A DNA stretch of 64,000 bases from contig NC_081409.1 in the NCBI RefSeq assembly GCF_030272615.1, forward strand, positions 246,015,502 through 246,079,501, given 5' to 3'. A model generated the notes under the pieces. The model had not been told where the DNA came from. It was given only the letters and a program-made list of their open reading frames with translations, and made no database searches. Of this stretch, positions 35,701-46,480 are shown one piece after another (positions within the stretch are counted from its first letter, which is position 1; each line of letters opens with the position of its first letter). The translations under genes and the position numbers were made by a program. This stretch comes from Cryptomeria japonica. Lineage: Eukaryota; Streptophyta; Pinopsida; Cupressales; Cupressaceae.

Positions 35701-37893
35701 ATGAGTTTTACAACAGCAAGCCCTACTTACACTATTCCCGTTAGACGAAGCCGTAGAATTAAGTCCTTCCGAGGTTTAACTACCGAGGAGATGGAACCTA
35801 ATTTGAGTAGCCTTTTTAACGAGGATATGGGTAATTCCTCTAATCCTCCTAATGATGAAGAAGCTCCCCATGAAGTTTCCCTTGAACAACTTTCCAAATT
35901 GGATAACCAATTTGACGATTTTCACCAATGGATGTCTCATGAGTATCCCGATAGTCAAGCTCTTCCTTTAATTGAGGGTCTAAAATGCATGATTCAAAGT
36001 GATAAGAATGGAATTGATGTTTTACGTGGTATCGCACATATTGTGGATTCGAATATGATGCCTATGAAGAGTTGTGCTGAATCTTTAGGTTATACACAAC
36101 CTCCTACACAAGTCAATCATTCTATTCCTTTGACAACTACTATTGCTAGTATACCTACCTTTACATCAAACATCATGGCTACCTCTATACAAGACATTCC
36201 TCCTGTGATCACTAGTCATGGGGGCAATCCTCCCTCTTCTTCAATTAATCCTCTTCCTTCATTCAATCCAACTTCTTTGTACATTCCTTCAATGAATGTT
36301 CCTATTACATCTTCACAAATGAACATGACGCAAGGGGGCAATTCATTTAACCATTCCATTCCTCCTTGTAGTGTTCCTCCTATCCAATCATCCCCTATGG
36401 TTGACTATCATAGGGTCCCACCACCTTACTCTTTACCTTCTTTCAATAACATCACACCTCCATCTCAATCTAACACACCCAATATGAACTCTTCGACTGA
36501 AGCGACCATTAACAATCTTGCACAAACTGTCTCTTCTTTACAGCAACAAATTGCCTCTATGAATCAATCTAAGTTTAGTGTGCCCACATTTGACGTTGCG
36601 AGCCCACTTTCTCTTGATATTGTTCGAGCTATCCCTCCTAAACATGTTGAAATTCCACATTTGGAGCTTTATAATGGTAAAGGAGATCCTCTAACACATG
36701 TTAAGACTTTTCAAACAATTTGTACTGATTTTGCTTATGACTCAAGGTTGCTTGCAAAACTATTCACTAGAACATTAAGAGACAAAGCCCTACAATGGTA
36801 TTGCTCATTGCCTTCTTATTCTATTACTTCTTTCGAACAACTTGCAAATGCTTTCATTCAACAATTTCAAAACAATATAAGTCCTAAAGTTACTTTGATT
36901 GATTTAATGCATTGTAAACAAGGTGTTAAAGAAAAAGTGACTGATTTCATTGGTAGATATAAGCATTTGTATGCTCAAATTTCTTTTCCAGTGCCTGATA
37001 ATGATATTCAAAGAATCTTTATTTCTAATTTGCAAAAAGATATTCGAGACAAACTTCTATTTTCTGAGTTTACTTCTTTCCAACAGTTGTGTGCCACTCT
37101 TCACAATTATCAACTGACTGTGAGTCAAATGGAACAATCACATCCTATGGCTCCGAGTGATAAGGGTGATAGCAGTCAACAACCATTTGGGAAGTTTAAA
37201 CCGAACAGAGATTCCATCAAATTCAATGAAAACATCATCAACAACAATGTGAATGCAGCATCAGGTGTGCCTCCTATTTCTAAATTTTTCAGGAAAGAAA
37301 GAAAGTATACTCCTTTGAATGAATCATTGCATGATATTATGAATAAGTTATTGGGACAAAATGTGCTTACTCTTCCTCCTGTACGAAAAATTGATCCTGC
37401 AAAGATTACTTCACCTTATTTTGATCACAAAGCTTTTTGTCATTTTCATCGTCAGCCTGGTCATGATACTGAAAAATGTTTTTCTTTAAAGGGTAAAATT
37501 CAGGATTTGATTGATAATAATACTATTTCTGTTTCTGGAGTGAATGATAAAAGCAACACATCTGTAGCTCCTCCTAACCAAAATCTTCAGATTTTCACGG
37601 ATCCATTGCCTTCTCATACCTCTAATGCAATTGAGGCTAATGATTCCTCTTTCTCATCTGATGATCTTGTGTCTATGACTCCGAATGTGATTAACTTTGT
37701 AGAGCAGCAAGAAATCCCTAAAGAACCTTCCATCACATTTGATTCTAGTGAAACCATTAGAGCACCTGATGGTCCTTTATACATAGTTGCAAAAGTCAAG
37801 AATACACCTTGCCGTGGAGTGCTTATTGATCCTTCGTGCATGATTAATGTTATTACTGAAGAATTTCTTTTTACTTTGCAATTGAATAAGTGA
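35701..37893 (+). CDS. gag: gag protein of element E, 730 aa
   Basis: A single intact frame of 730 codons from ATG 35701 to TGA 37891-37893. It has a basic N-terminus (VRRSRRIKSFRG), a long Pro/Ser/Asn-rich spacer, a capsid domain at about residues 320-480 (IPHLELYNGKGDPLTH, KALQWYCSLP, LMHCKQGVKEKVTDFI) and a zinc-finger-like CHFHRQPGHDTEKC at about residue 580. C-terminal residues (about 695-730) form the beginning of a protease fold in which the active-site DSG is replaced by DPS (LIDPSCMINVI). Likely role: forms particles that package E RNA. The start fits the leader (first long frame after the primer-binding site). This is the best-preserved coding region in the window. Confidence 0.85.
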   Translation: MSFTTASPTYTIPVRRSRRIKSFRGLTTEEMEPNLSSLFNEDMGNSSNPPNDEEAPHEVSLEQLSKLDNQFDDFHQWMSHEYPDSQALPLIEGLKCMIQSDKNGIDVLRGIAHIVDSNMMPMKSCAESLGYTQPPTQVNHSIPLTTTIASIPTFTSNIMATSIQDIPPVITSHGGNPPSSSINPLPSFNPTSLYIPSMNVPITSSQMNMTQGGNSFNHSIPPCSVPPIQSSPMVDYHRVPPPYSLPSFNNITPPSQSNTPNMNSSTEATINNLAQTVSSLQQQIASMNQSKFSVPTFDVASPLSLDIVRAIPPKHVEIPHLELYNGKGDPLTHVKTFQTICTDFAYDSRLLAKLFTRTLRDKALQWYCSLPSYSITSFEQLANAFIQQFQNNISPKVTLIDLMHCKQGVKEKVTDFIGRYKHLYAQISFPVPDNDIQRIFISNLQKDIRDKLLFSEFTSFQQLCATLHNYQLTVSQMEQSHPMAPSDKGDSSQQPFGKFKPNRDSIKFNENIINNNVNAASGVPPISKFFRKERKYTPLNESLHDIMNKLLGQNVLTLPPVRKIDPAKITSPYFDHKAFCHFHRQPGHDTEKCFSLKGKIQDLIDNNTISVSGVNDKSNTSVAPPNQNLQIFTDPLPSHTSNAIEANDSSFSSDDLVSMTPNVINFVEQQEIPKEPSITFDSSETIRAPDGPLYIVAKVKNTPCRGVLIDPSCMINVITEEFLFTLQLNK

Positions 37894-38831
37894 TATATGA
37901 CAAAACAGATGTGGTTGTGAAACTATTTGATGCATTTTCTTCTCCTGCAATTGGTTCTATTACATTGCCTATTGAGGTCCATAATAAATCTCTTGATGTG
38001 AACTTTGCTATTATTCCTTCTTCCGAACAATTTCGTGTGAAGCTTGGCTATCCTTGGCTATCTTCCATGAAGGCTATTGCTTCTCCTATACATAAGTGTT
38101 TGAAATTTCCCCATAATGGTGAAGTTGTTACTGTCAATCATAGTCTCTTTAAACCAGCTGAAAGAACCTCTAGTGTTCCTATTGATTACTTTTGGCCTAA
38201 ACAATTCCAATCTCTTCCTCCGCGAAGTGATCATCTTTTCAAATCTTATCAAAAGTGGAAAACAGATATGATCCTATCTTTAAGTGAACCTAGAACACCT
38301 AAACTTGACATTCCTATCATTCTTGAGAAGGAAATTCTTCCTTTGAAAGATAAAACTAATGTCTTTCCTCAAGAAGATTCCCAACCCGTCCCCATGGATG
38401 TGACTATGTCTATGCCTGATAAATCTTCTAAGAGTAGACCTATACCTCCTCGTCATGATGGACTTGGTCTTCTCCCTAAACCAAAAATTCCTCCTTTATA
38501 TGGAGCAGTTCCTCCTCCTGCCTTTTATAGAGAAAAGAGACCTTCTTCTTCTCCTATTATCCAGCCTAAGAGACCACAACCTAAACACCCAAGTGCTAAG
38601 GATGAGAACATTCCTCCTCCTCTATCTTCTCCACTTCCTACTAAGACTAGACGTAATCATTCTGCACGCGAACGCCGACGAAAATGTCGTCTTAGGGCTC
38701 AAGCAGCCGCTTCTCAAAATTTACAATCTCCAAAAACACCTTCAACAAGCATTATTCCATTTTCTCCTCAGCCGGATATTGAGCCTAAATCTCCTAAACA
38801 TAAGATGCATGATGGTCTTGATCCTGTGTGA
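37890..38831 (+). CDS. protease-like remainder and basic Pro-rich region of element E
   Basis: Overlaps the gag stop by four bases in the -1 frame. There is no ATG at the start, so expression would need frameshifting, or this frame is the result of a one-base mutation. Residues 1-75 complete the protease-like fold (VKLFDAF, ITLPIEV, LGYPWLSSM, HKCLKFPHNGE). Then comes a GLGLLPKPK segment like that after the G-patch in A, a Pro/Ser-rich part and a strongly basic ARERRRKCRLRAQAA stretch. The missing catalytic Asp-Ser-Gly means the fold is probably not an active protease. Confidence 0.6.
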   Translation: MIYDKTDVVVKLFDAFSSPAIGSITLPIEVHNKSLDVNFAIIPSSEQFRVKLGYPWLSSMKAIASPIHKCLKFPHNGEVVTVNHSLFKPAERTSSVPIDYFWPKQFQSLPPRSDHLFKSYQKWKTDMILSLSEPRTPKLDIPIILEKEILPLKDKTNVFPQEDSQPVPMDVTMSMPDKSSKSRPIPPRHDGLGLLPKPKIPPLYGAVPPPAFYREKRPSSSPIIQPKRPQPKHPSAKDENIPPPLSSPLPTKTRRNHSARERRRKCRLRAQAAASQNLQSPKTPSTSIIPFSPQPDIEPKSPKHKMHDGLDPV

Positions 38832-39128
38832 GTTAAAGATCCTATTTTTATAAATCTTGATGATGATATAGATGAAAATGTTACTCCTCTTGCTTCTGAT
38901 AGTGAATATGAACTTGTTGATGTTGATAACCATTTATCTAATGAATTTTCTAAAGCACTTATCCTAGCTCCTAGACAAGAACAACGTGGCTTGGAACATG
39001 AACATAGCCCTTGTTTGGACCTTGTGATAGCTCCATCTGCTGTGTTGGATGTTCCTCCTCTAGCGTGTTCCCTACCTTCCCGAAACATTGATCAGCAAGA
39101 TAGGGGGGTAGATGACATGCTAGACTAG
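38832..39128 (+). pseudogene. acidic C-terminal extension of the E polyprotein
   Basis: After the TGA at 38829-38831 the same frame stays open for about 98 codons to a TAG. It has an acidic patch (INLDDDIDENV, ASDSEYELVDVD) and ends with ACSLPSRNIDQQDRGVDDML. This suggests the TGA is a recent lesion (or a read-through site) in a longer original protein. Confidence 0.5.
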
Positions 39129-39854
39129 TTACATTAGCATGGTAGATTCTCTCCCCCTCCCTTTTGTTACTTCTTCTATATGTTATTCTCATTCTTCTAT
39201 TTGTCGTCCTTAGTGTTGTCTACTTATGGACGATGCAAAGCATTGAGATCTCTTTGGTCTCTCTCATGTTGACTCAAAAGACACATGTGTTCCCTTCTTC
39301 TAGGTGACCTTCCTTGATTGGGGAATGAAGAACAAATATGCATACATACATATGATATATACATGACTTATCATACAGCATACTGACCCCGAGGAAAGCG
39401 AAGTCACCTTGTGCTTTGTGTTTTGTGTCTATTATCCTTGGGTTTATCTCACACTTGGGGGCTAAATCCTTGTGATAACGCGCTCCTTTCTTTTCTCATT
39501 TCTTATGTGTATCACTACGTTAAAACAATCACCCCCGTTGAGGCGCGTGTGATCGCTTTAACGTAGGGGGGCATACACCCTGACTATCCCTTCACGATAC
39601 TTGAAAATTTCTTGGAGAACTCAGCTTTGCCTTGAAAATTTTCGGTATTTCTTTTACATGACTCATAGTGAGGGAACCTTACTACTGACAGTCATGGTTC
39701 TCCCTCATGATCTTCCCTTTTACTTTGTCAATCGAAGTCGTAAGATCCTTAGTCCATTGGGGGCTTGGTGTATCTTGCCTGCTTGACGTGGTGAAAGTTT
39801 TTCAATGTTGTTTCCTTGTACTTTACCGGAAGTATAAGCATACATACTCCCGCT
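39129..39854 (+). other. 3' untranslated region of element E
   Basis: About 730 bp with no supportable frame, ending in the polypurine tract before the 3' LTR. RT, RNase H and integrase would be expected here in an autonomous relative, but no trace of them is seen. Confidence 0.6.
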
Positions 39855-39869
39855 AAAGTGGGGGCTAAA
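39855..39869 (+). promoter_or_regulatory. polypurine tract of element E
   Basis: AAAGTGGGGGCTAAA directly before the LTR start TGTAGCG at 39870. Confidence 0.75.
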
Positions 39870-41098
39870 TGTAGCGTCCTAAAATTGCGACACTTGCAAT
39901 TTCGACTGCATTTTGGTCTTCACGATGGCGACGCAACACGCAACCTGAATGGAGACCCCAAAACTTGCTCACGACACCAAAAACTGCATTTTTCAAGCAC
40001 CCTGGCCTGAACCTCCTTGCACCCCGCTGTCCCGGAGGTGGGACCAGAGCGCCCAGCGCCCTGGTCCCTCAGGACCATGGCGCCCAGCGCCCTGGTCCCT
40101 GGGTCCTATTTTGGGCCCGGTTTCCTAAGTGATATCGGGTCTTTTTTATTGCAATTTGGAAATATACTTCCCTGGTCGGCCTAAGGTCGGGAAAATCAGT
40201 CTATCAGCCCTAATTGACAAGTATATAAACTACATTTTCCTCTTTCATTCGATATGAGGGAAAAGGCGTGGAAACTATACTCAAGCATTCAAGCATTCAA
40301 GAAATCAATCATTTCAAGTCTCCATTCAAGGCTAAGTGTTGCATTCAAGACAAGGATTCAACCATTGAAGAGGAGATCACTTACTACATGCTACATACAA
40401 CATACTACATACTACAACATACAACATCTAAACCTTTGCACATAAGGATACCAACATCCTTAGAACAAGGTATTAGTACTTGTTTACATTACAGTCATTT
40501 ACATTTACAACTCTTGCTCATTTCTTGGTTAATTCCAAAACCGGGGTTTGACCTAAAGGCAAACCCCTAATCCCTAACCCCCCAATCGTCTTCGCTTTTC
40601 TGTGTGTAGGTTGCAGGTATGCGGCTGAAATTGAAGATCTGGGATCCTTGTGCAGAGACGAACCGATCCCCCTTCGTTTGACGGATTTTTCAGAGGACCG
40701 TGGCGTCGGGCGCCATCGTCCTGACAACTTTTGCTCAAATTTGCAGGACAGCGTCGTATCGACATTTTACTACTAATTCCAGGTCTGCAGCTTCATCCTA
40801 TAACCCGAACTCAGTTTATAAGCGAATCTTTATGACTTTCTATGCATGCTTAGCTTAATTCTTCTATGCACATTCTTTACAAAAGAGGATAGCCTTGCTT
40901 TCCTAACCCTTGAAATCCATTTAGCATCTAATCTTACATTATGTGGGATTGGATCTTATGAGTTTCAACCCCTCTTTTGAATGTAAAGTCTTCCCCCTAA
41001 GTGAAAACCCATCGAATCCTAGTGAACCTCCCTTCTCTCTCTTCGGAGTCAAAAGAGGGGAGAACAACTAGGGTTCGACAGCGATTTTCCGCTTTACA
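39870..41098 (+). repeat. 3' LTR of element E
   Basis: 1,229 bp, TATA element at 40222-40230. It is 31 bp longer than the 5' LTR because the U3 hairpin is duplicated (extra copy at 40069-40099). About 20 substitutions by eye, mostly C/T and G/A. Confidence 0.92.
40072..40098 (+). repeat. duplicated U3 hairpin of E (3' LTR only)
   Basis: GGACCA and TGGTCC arms enclose GGCGC-CCA-GCGCC, a stem with two single-base bulges. It is the extra copy of the U3 hairpin that makes the 3' LTR longer. Confidence 0.7.
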
Positions 41099-41397
41099 GG
41101 TCCTACTTGCAGAATTGGCAACACCACTATTCCTTTGGATGATTGTTCTTCATCATCATATGCTTTGATAGTGATCTTTTTGCACGGATCAATAGACTGT
41201 TCAGAGAAGCCTAATGCAAGGATAAGTTTTAAGGTACGTATATTGAGTCCAGCTCCTCCATCTATTAATACTCTTTTGACTCGATGTTTGTAAACCAAGA
41301 CTTCAATGTGGAGTGGAGTATTGTGTGGATGGCTTAATGAAATATTATCCTGTTCAGAAAAGGTGAGATTATGAGGCCCTGTCATGTGAGCCATCAT
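41099..41397 (-). pseudogene. pro: N-terminal part of element D protease (left of insert E)
   Basis: The first protease half, with RVKRVLIDGGAGLN at its active site (DGG rather than DSG/DTG) and KAYDDEEQSSKGIV. The frame ends at the E insertion (GGTCC at 41099-41103) and its other half is at 33191-33329. Whether DGG is functional cannot be told from sequence. It is also found in some aspartic proteases of mobile elements, so it is not treated as a clear lesion. Confidence 0.75.
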
Positions 41398-43498
41398 GGC
41401 TTGGAATTTGTTAGTATCTAGATCCTAGGGTATATTTGTTTCCAATAGTGCTTGTTCCAAGATGTCTTTGTGTTTTGGTGAAAGTTTCAGCAACTCAAGT
41501 ATAGATATTTGAGCAGGAGTTTTGCGGAGTTAACTGACCAGGTCATATTGAATCTTGGGTATGGTGTTTGCTACTGACATATGTCCCTTCAAGACATATT
41601 TTTGAGCTCTGGTGGTTACATTGATCGATTCATGTTCACACTTGTAGTTGATTGTAATAATATTTACTTGATTGTCCTCAGCTGACATATGATTGATGGT
41701 GTTATTGTATATGTGATTTATATGAGCTCCACGTGTATCGTTTGAGGTTGAACCTCCATCCTTGTTGTAGTTTGGAAGATGATTCTTAAAAGTGCCATGG
41801 TCACCATTTGTCTTGAGACCATCGACTGTTAAATCGCCTCTATCAATCATGTCTTGAACAATGTTTGTCAGTCTAATGCAATCATTTATTTGATGTCCTT
41901 TGTTTCGATGAAAATCACAAAAGTGTGAGTCATTCCACCAGGGTAGTTTGATTTGTGGTTCAAAGTTGTTGATTGCTGGTAAGCAGATAATTTTGTTTGC
42001 CAGGAGCTCTCTGAATGCTAACTCCAATGATTTCCCTAATGGTGTGTAGACGCGTTTTGTAAAGTTATTGGTGTTACCTCATGTGTTTGTATTAGGTCCT
42101 CAATTGGTGTTATTGTCTTGGGTATTGTTGGTGTTGTTTGTGTTAAGATGATCTTGAATGGTAGTTGGTGCATAAGTGTTAGTACCTTGGTTATCACCCT
42201 TTTGATTCTTGGTAGCCTGAGGATTACCTGATAAAGCTAACACTGGTTGTTTGGATTTCACATCATTAGTTTCATTTCCTCCTTCATTTCCAGTATTTTT
42301 GTTTTTGGTCCAGAACCTAGATTTGTCTAAGTTGTTGTTGTTCTGGTTATTGTAATAGAGTTGGATGAATTCGTCCCTTCTTTGAAAAATTTCAATGTTC
42401 CTTTCTTGACACATGCCTCCTCTACTTGGATGCCATTTTCAATCAATTTAGCAAAAGATGGTATGAATTGGAGTTTGAGTATGTAACTCATCTTGCTATT
42501 TAAATTGTTGATGAAAATTTCCATCTTTTCCTTTTCAGGCATATCTTGAGGATATCTTGAGACCATTCGTCGCCAACATTGAAGGAATACCATGAACGTT
42601 TCATTGTTTTTTGTTTGCTATTGTAGACATCTAGCATGGTGATGGCATGTTGAATGTTGTAGGAATATTGAGTGATGAATTTGTTGACTAATTCATCAAA
42701 GGATCTGACAAGAGATGTGATTTTGGATAACCATTCCATGGTTTGCCCTCCCAAACTTCTTGGGAATAATCTCATCAAATAAGTGTCATCATGGGCAAAT
42801 TCCAAGGTCATGGTACAAAATTCTCGGACATGATCACGAGGATCACTTTTCCCATCATATTTTTCAAATTTGGGAATGTCTGAATTTGGGGGAAAAGGTA
42901 CCATGTTTAACCTTCTGTCAAAAGGATAAGGACAAATTTCATTCAAGGAATACCGTATTGTTGATCCTTCTTGCATGTCTTGCATTTATTTTTGCAGCAT
43001 TTGCATTTGGTGTGTAAGAGCAACCAAGGGTGTGTTTGTTTGTCGGGGGAAGAGTTCTTCCTTCACATTGTTTCTAGTTTGAAATGGCGTGTGTAACAAT
43101 ATGTTTTGCTCAGGGATGTTTTTCTCAGGTATGTTTTGCTTAGGGATGTTTTGCTCAGGTATGTTTTGCTCAAGGTCACCTGTGTCTTCTTCTCTTGGCT
43201 GTTCTTGATAAGTATAGAGTTGAGACCTTGTTCTAAAAGTCTTTGAATTAAAGTCCTTTGGGATCCTTACTCCTTTGCTTGCGAGCATGAGTAGATATTT
43301 TTCTTTGTTAGCCTCTATAAGTATTTCCATGAGTCTTTGGAATGAGGCACTTTCTTGGCATTCCTGAAGGAGTTCTTCAGTGATCTTCGTGTCTTCTAGA
43401 TTTGGATAGTCAAAGGGATTTGATAGTTGTCGCCCCATACTAGACTCTGGTTGTGTTTCCCTTTGTTTGTTTTGTTGAGAGCGAGTGATAGCGGGCAT
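41398..43498 (-). pseudogene. gag: gag of element D (decayed)
   Basis: Starts MPAITRSQQNK at 43498. Frames: 43498-42986, then 42985-42500, a shift to 42593-42327, another to 42414-42100, then 42027-41530. Capsid motifs are IPKFEKYDGKSDPRDHV and MRLFPRSLGG. The C-terminal zinc-finger-like CDFHRNKGHQINDC (about 41925) is followed by IVQDMIDRGDLTV. In A and E the same domain order is seen. Stops and two frameshifts make it non-functional. Confidence 0.8.
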
Positions 43499-43885
43499 CT
43501 AGTAGAAACTCTCTGTGATGAAGGGAACAAATTCCTCTTCTGGGTCTTTCTCAGGTGTTGGTGGCTCTACTAGAGGCGTGTTGTAGGTGATGCGAATTTT
43601 CGGGAAGAAAGCTGGATTGATCTTTCCTCCTTGATTTAGGCATTGATTGAATGCTGATTTTTGATAGAATGCTCTACTCCTCAATGGTTCCTCATCAAAT
43701 TCATTTTTTTTGTCTTGAAGATACAAGCACATATGATGGAGGAATGTTTGATGAGATTTGAAGAGTTGGTGATTGATGTACAAAAATCTATTCCTTTTGG
43801 AAAGTTTCAGAGAACTAGGTTGTTGTTTCCTTAACTTGGTGTTGTGATAAATACTCTTTCTTCTCAGAATATGAGGATTAGTCAT
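43499..43885 (-). CDS. ORF0 upstream of gag in element D, 128 aa
   Basis: An intact 128-codon frame whose TAG stop (43499-43501) is followed at once by the gag ATG (43498). It has a basic N-terminus (RRKSIYHNTKLRKQQ), a middle with LYLQDKKNEF and a C-terminal segment KINPAFFPKIRITYNT-PLVEPPTPEK. Ogre-type elements are known to carry an extra reading frame before gag. The lack of spacing suggests reinitiation or read-through, or that the TAG replaced a sense codon. Confidence 0.55.
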   Translation of the reverse strand: MTNPHILRRKSIYHNTKLRKQQPSSLKLSKRNRFLYINHQLFKSHQTFLHHMCLYLQDKKNEFDEEPLRSRAFYQKSAFNQCLNQGGKINPAFFPKIRITYNTPLVEPPTPEKDPEEEFVPFITESFY

Positions 43886-44340
43886 GCATAGGTGATCAAT
43901 GGTTTCCTTTGATTTGTTTTGGATTCAGATATCTTGTTTGGAAACTTAAGTTTACTTTATCAAATGAAGGTTTAGATGCCCTCTCAATACAAAGCGCGTC
44001 AAATGTTATAGAATAAGAGCTTTCCCAATATGGAAACTCGATTTGACAACTTTGAGTTTAAAACAAGTATGTTTTTGGATAAAAATCCGTTTGATTGAAG
44101 GACCTTTTGATATGTGTGATGGTGTTTCATGATTCTGATAGGATAGATGTGTTTTATCTCTTGATTAGTTTTCGGATTTTAACAACTTTGTTTTAAGGAA
44201 AACTTGCTTTTGTAGTAGTTTTGATACTTTGATTTTGATTTTCTGTCTAATGGAGTTTAAGTGAGGAAAAAGGGCTTCCTAAACTGTTTCAGAATTTTCA
44301 AAAATAGTTTCTGTTTTGCCCTCTGTTTTCTCAGTTTTGG

Positions 44341-44710
44341 CTATGCGCTAAGATAGAAACTCAATGCACTACCAAATACCCTCAACGCGCTAGAGAATGA
44401 TCTCAATGCGCCAAGCTACCTTTCTGATGCACTAACTTTGACTATTTGTTTTTGGTTTGGTTTGAAAGCTATGCGCTAATATGTCCTATCAATGTGCTAT
44501 CTTCTGGCTTTAATGTGTTAATGTTTGGTCTTGATGCGCTAAGCTGTTGCTCCAACGCGCTAGAATGTTTTCAGTAAGTGCTAAGATTCGAACTGTTGAA
44601 TGTTGGGATTGATTATGCGCTAAGGTTTAGAACTAATGTGCTATGTTGAAGCTTGGACGTGCTAATATATGTTTCCAAAGCGCTAAGATGTTTCTCTTAC
44701 ACACTAAACT
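44341..44710 (-). repeat. TAGCGCAT motif array, block 1 of D leader
   Basis: About 17 imperfect copies of ATGCGCTA on the + strand (TAGCGCAT in the element's sense), spaced about 15-30 bp, for example near 44343, 44363 and 44472. The 3' array at 23590-24040 carries the same motif in the opposite sense. Confidence 0.75.
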
Positions 44711-46214
44711 GCCCTGGTTGTTTTGCCTTGGTGGTTTTCTGTGATTTTTGAACTTTGTTTCAACTATGATGGATGATTTCCTGAAGTAAGAAATGAAAGC
44801 ACAACACCAAAGAGATAACCATTTTTGCTTAGTCTAAACAATGAGTGTTTGTTCTGCAAGGATGTGTTCAAATCCTTACTGTTTTAACAGGTTTGGATAC
44901 AAAAAATACAATTCAATCAGACTCTTTATTCAAAGGTCATCGACAATACCATAGCTCACTAGTCTCGATACTCTGTTAGCTCAAACAACCTTGTCACCCC
45001 CTAGGGGGCACCCATTTTTTTGCCTTTTGCCAGAAATTAACTCAAAGTGAATTGCTTCACAATTGAGTAGTTATCTTGGGAGATATATGGTGAGTAATCT
45101 TGGGGGTGGATTCTTCCCCACCCTTGCACTATGATACTGCAAATGTTTGGATACTGATTTGGCTCAAAGTTTCTAATGCTAAAGTTCATAATCCAGCTTC
45201 CCGTTCAGCCGTCAGTGATAAACTCCCTCAGGAGGCTTCCCAACCTTTAGAACAAAGGCTTTACATATCGTAAAGATACTTAGGGAAGGCTAATCACTGT
45301 GCGCAACCGTTGAAAAGGACTTTCATCACTTTCCACTTTTGATTATAGTGGGTTGGACCACTTGGCATCAAAGTTGTTCCCCACTTAGGTCGTTCCCCTC
45401 ACATCAGCCAGAGAATGGCTTTAAGAGTTGTTAACTCCTCAGGAGGGCAGGCTTGCTAAAGGCTTTAATGTTGTTAGTACTGAAAGCGTAAGAGTGGTTT
45501 GGCTTTTTGATCACTCGGTTAAGGGGAAAGCATATACCTACCACTTTTGAAGCAAAGCACACAAGTGTTCTTTTTAGCCTTTTATCACAATGATTTGCTA
45601 AAATCTATATGGAGGTATTGCTCCACAAAAACATGGTGTTCATTTTATTTCCTTAAATCAATGATTATCTAATCTAGGAAAAGAAACCTGGTCAACAAAG
45701 CAAACTTTTGATTTTGGTCAACAAAAAAAATAAATCGACAAAGGGGAAGAACTTCCCTCTTTAACTTGGAATAAAATTGGACAAGTGAGGTTCCTTTACC
45801 TTACAATTTTTTTAAAGTTGATCCTTTTATACACCAAAGGATGGTGAGGTTCTTTTTAAAGCTCTTTTTGCAAAAAAGAAAGTTTGTTGGTTCTTTTTAG
45901 AAACCCAAATGAAAATTTCCTCCTAAGCAAGAAAAGATTTTTTGTTGTTGTTCATTTTAGGTGCCCAAAATAAGGTGTGAGTTCAATTTTTAGTTTAAAC
46001 AAGAAATGAAAGGAATTTAAATCTTTAACTAACTTAGCCAAGTTAGTAAAATCTTCAAACTACTTTAAACCTAGCTCAAATAAGAATAGGCTCCAAACCT
46101 ACAATTAAACTATCAATTACCTACAAAACAACAACTAATCAGTTAGCAAATTAATGGCTTTGTGGACTTCCACAAGTCTAACTCTCGAAATCTCTGTTAC
46201 AAATTATTTCATGC

Positions 46215-46480
46215 CCTTTGTCTGTGATGCACTAGAGAATACACTGTACGTGCTATAGAATTCCCCGAATGCGCTATCCAATAGACCCGATGCGCTAAGT
46301 TGTTTTCTAAATGCATTGGTCTGTTAAATTCCTGTGCAGAAAGCTACAAGAAAGAATTAAAAACTCTATGCGGTAAGGAAGGTTTCCCATGCACTAAGAT
46401 ATGAGTCTGACGCACTGAACAGTAGACCAGATGTGCTATCAAAGGTTCCCTACGTGCCAATTCTTGTTTCCCACGTACTT
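46215..46480 (-). repeat. TAGCGCAT motif array, block 2 of D leader
   Basis: About ten imperfect copies of the same 8-bp motif near the primer-binding site (for example AATGCGCTATCC at about 46268 and GATGCGCTAAG at about 46289). Confidence 0.65.

Larger units (their letters stand above)
33330..41098 (+). mobile_element. element E: gag-only, non-autonomous LTR retrotransposon
   Basis: LTRs at 33330-34527 and 39870-41098, site duplication GGTCC (33325-33329 and 41099-41103), a primer-binding site (34531-34550) and a polypurine tract (39855-39869). Total length is 7,769 bp. The internal region has one long gag, a defective protease-like region and a basic/proline-rich reading frame. No RT, RNase H or integrase is present, so it must borrow these enzymes. 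It inserted into the protease gene of D. Its LTRs differ by about 20 substitutions and one 31-bp duplication, so it is the youngest insertion in the window. Confidence 0.92.

Noticed and set aside
33325-41103. E targeting GGTCC because its hairpin arms contain GGTCC
   Set aside because: Only one insertion is available. A 5-bp match is easily chance; gypsy integration rarely has strict 5-bp targets.
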